Shown piece after piece: positions 62,538 to 64,000 of a stretch of 64,000 nucleotides of DNA. Origin of the DNA: Streptomyces sp. CB00455 (GTDB lineage Bacteria; Actinomycetota; Actinomycetes; Streptomycetales; Streptomycetaceae); contig NZ_LIVQ01000001.1 of NCBI RefSeq assembly GCF_001905445.1, forward strand, positions 1,364,001 through 1,428,000, in the 5' to 3' direction. The position numbers and the translations under genes are program-made. The notes beneath the pieces are model-generated. The model did no database searches and was not told where the DNA came from. It saw only the letters and a program-made list of their open reading frames with translations. Position 1 is the stretch's first letter, and every line of letters begins with the position of its first letter.

Positions 62538-64000
62538 ATGGCAGACGACTACCTCGTACGCATCGGCAAGCTCATCCGTGACGCCCGTCAGCACCGGGGC
62601 TGGACACAGAGTCAGCTTGCCGAGGCACTCGGCACCAGCCAGAGCGCAGTGAACCGGATCGAGCGCGGCAACCAAAACATCAGCCTTGAGATGATCGCGC
62701 GCATCGGTGAAGCACTCGACAGTGAAATCGTGTCGCTCGGCTACGCCGGTCCGATGCATCTGCGGGTCGTCGGAGGGCGCCGGCTGTCCGGCGCCATCGA
62801 TGTCAAGACGAGCAAGAACGCCTGTGTCGCCCTGCTGTGCGCCTCCCTGCTCAACAAGGGCCGCACCGTACTGCGGCGGGTGGCCCGCATCGAGGAGGTC
62901 TACCGCCTCCTGGAGGTCCTGAACTCCATCGGTGTCCGCACCCGCTGGATCAACGACGGCGTGGACCTGGAGCTGATCCCGCCGGCCCGCCTCGACATGG
63001 AGGCCATGGACGCGGACGCGGCCCGCCGCACCCGCAGCATCATCATGTTCCTGGGCCCCCTCCTGCACCGCATGGACCACTTCCGCCTGCCGTACGCCGG
63101 CGGCTGCGACCTCGGCACCCGCACCATCGAGCCGCACATGATCGCCCTGCGCCGCTTCGGGCTGGACATCACCGCGACCGAGGGGATCTACCACGCGCAG
63201 GTCGAGGCCGGGGTCTGCCCCGACCGCCCGATCGTGCTGACCGAGCGCGGGGACACGGTCACCGAGAACGCCCTCCTGGCCGCCGCCCGGCACGACGGCG
63301 TCACGGTCATCCGCAACGCCTCCTCCAACTACATGGTCCAGGACCTGTGCTTCTTCCTGGAGGCGCTGGGCGTCGAGGTCGAGGGCATCGGCACCACCAC
63401 CCTGACCGTGCACGGCATCCCGAACATCGACGTCGACGTCGACTACTCCCCCTCCGAGGACCCGGTAGAGGCGATGAGCCTGCTGGCCGCCGCGGTGGTC
63501 ACCGAGTCGGAGCTGACCATCCGCCGGGTCCCGATCGAGTTCATGGAGATCGAGCTCGCGGTCCTGGAGGAGATGGGCCTGGACCACGACCGCTCGGCGG
63601 AGTACACCGCCGACAACGGACGCACCCGGCTGGTCGACCTCACGGTCCGCCCCTCCAAGCTCGAAGCCCCGATCGACAAGATCCACCCGATGCCCTTCCC
63701 CGGGCTGAACATCGACAACGTCCCGTTCTTCGCGGCCATCGCGGCCGTCGCCCAGGGCCAGACGCTGATCCACGACTGGGTGTACGACAACCGGGCCATC
63801 TACCTCACCGACCTCAACCGCCTCGGTGGCCGCCTCCAGCTCCTGGACCCCCACCGCGTCCTGGTCGAGGGCCCCACCCGCTGGCGCGCGGCGGAGATGA
63901 TGTGCCCGCCCGCCCTGCGCCCCGCGGTGGTGGTCCTCCTCGCGATGATGGCGGCCGAGGGCACCTCGGTGCTCCGCAACGTCTACGTCATCAACCGCGG
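62538..64000 (+). CDS. MurA-family UDP-GlcNAc 1-carboxyvinyltransferase with N-terminal XRE helix-turn-helix (3' end outside window)
   Basis: The frame is open from the ATG at 62538 to the end of the window (487 codons visible). Residues 4-66 are an XRE-type helix-turn-helix (GKLIRDARQHRGWTQSQLAE, LGTSQSAVNRIERGNQN). The rest is an EPSP-synthase/MurA fold. It has the substrate-binding SKNA motif (92-95) and Cys190 in PYAGGCDLGTR at the place of the MurA active-site Cys, so it may be active. MurA transfers enolpyruvate to UDP-GlcNAc, the first committed step of peptidoglycan synthesis. An HTH-bearing MurA paralogue beside aconitase matches SCO5998 in my memory; the canonical murA is elsewhere. 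The HTH suggests that the protein also binds DNA, perhaps its own promoter. Confidence 0.9.
   Translation, partial: MADDYLVRIGKLIRDARQHRGWTQSQLAEALGTSQSAVNRIERGNQNISLEMIARIGEALDSEIVSLGYAGPMHLRVVGGRRLSGAIDVKTSKNACVALLCASLLNKGRTVLRRVARIEEVYRLLEVLNSIGVRTRWINDGVDLELIPPARLDMEAMDADAARRTRSIIMFLGPLLHRMDHFRLPYAGGCDLGTRTIEPHMIALRRFGLDITATEGIYHAQVEAGVCPDRPIVLTERGDTVTENALLAAARHDGVTVIRNASSNYMVQDLCFFLEALGVEVEGIGTTTLTVHGIPNIDVDVDYSPSEDPVEAMSLLAAAVVTESELTIRRVPIEFMEIELAVLEEMGLDHDRSAEYTADNGRTRLVDLTVRPSKLEAPIDKIHPMPFPGLNIDNVPFFAAIAAVAQGQTLIHDWVYDNRAIYLTDLNRLGGRLQLLDPHRVLVEGPTRWRAAEMMCPPALRPAVVVLLAMMAAEGTSVLRNVYVINR

Overview
The window is chromosomal DNA from a Streptomyces or a very close relative. The evidence is a very high GC content, many GTG starts, probable leaderless promoters, a sporulation regulator (WhiI) with a WhiG-type promoter, and a gene order that matches my memory of the S. 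coelicolor core stretch from about SCO6060 (murC) down to SCO5999/5998 (aconitase and the HTH-MurA protein). I have not checked that synteny against a database. Almost everything is ordinary core genome. There is no prophage, CRISPR array or integrated element, only one decayed Tn3-type transposase scrap.

Layout. 1-6 kb: the end of treY, an M14 peptidase, a DUF1707-FHA protein and treZ (trehalose from maltooligosaccharides). 6-12 kb: an M24 peptidase with a LysR regulator, a glutamine-amidotransferase-like protein, tRNA-His, an alpha/beta hydrolase and a MerR-membrane protein pair. 12-15 kb: the transposase scrap and a secreted phospholipase C. 15-20 kb: msrB-murC, a HUP-like protein, a RibD-C reductase, a ZapE-type ATPase and OsmC. 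20-27 kb: PhoX, PPK2, a lipoprotein polysaccharide deacetylase, DUF72, AIM24 and a PTH2 peptidyl-tRNA hydrolase. 27-30 kb: a DUF692 (MNIO) enzyme translationally coupled to a TIGR04222-type membrane protein with a Cys/Ser/Gly tail. This is the most interesting locus in the window. 30-39 kb: a secreted tripeptidyl aminopeptidase and the haem genes hemQ, hemY and hemE, with DUF4349, a CoA-disulfide-reductase-like flavoprotein and DUF3000 interspersed. 39-42 kb: whiI, ribonuclease D and a ferritin-like protein. 42-50 kb: fadAB, an LCP ligase, an APC permease and dxs. 50-59 kb: xylFGH, the ROK regulator (rok7B7) and ngcEFG. 59-64 kb: aconitase and an XRE-MurA fusion that runs off the window.

How the genes fit together. 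treY and treZ act in sequence. hemQ, hemY and hemE are parts of the coproporphyrin-dependent haem route. The ROK regulator sits between the sugar ABC operons it is known to influence in S. coelicolor; the sequence GTGAA(T)CCTTAA recurs upstream of both xylF and the ROK gene. Aconitase and the MurA-like gene diverge from one intergenic region that carries two copies of ATCTC-N6-GAGAT (one matching a TamR-type operator) and an iron-box-like sequence. The MNIO/Cys-tail pair looks like a membrane-anchored relative of RiPP modification systems: the enzyme carries its own fused accessory domain, the tail is predicted to face the cytoplasm, and an ECF-type promoter lies upstream.
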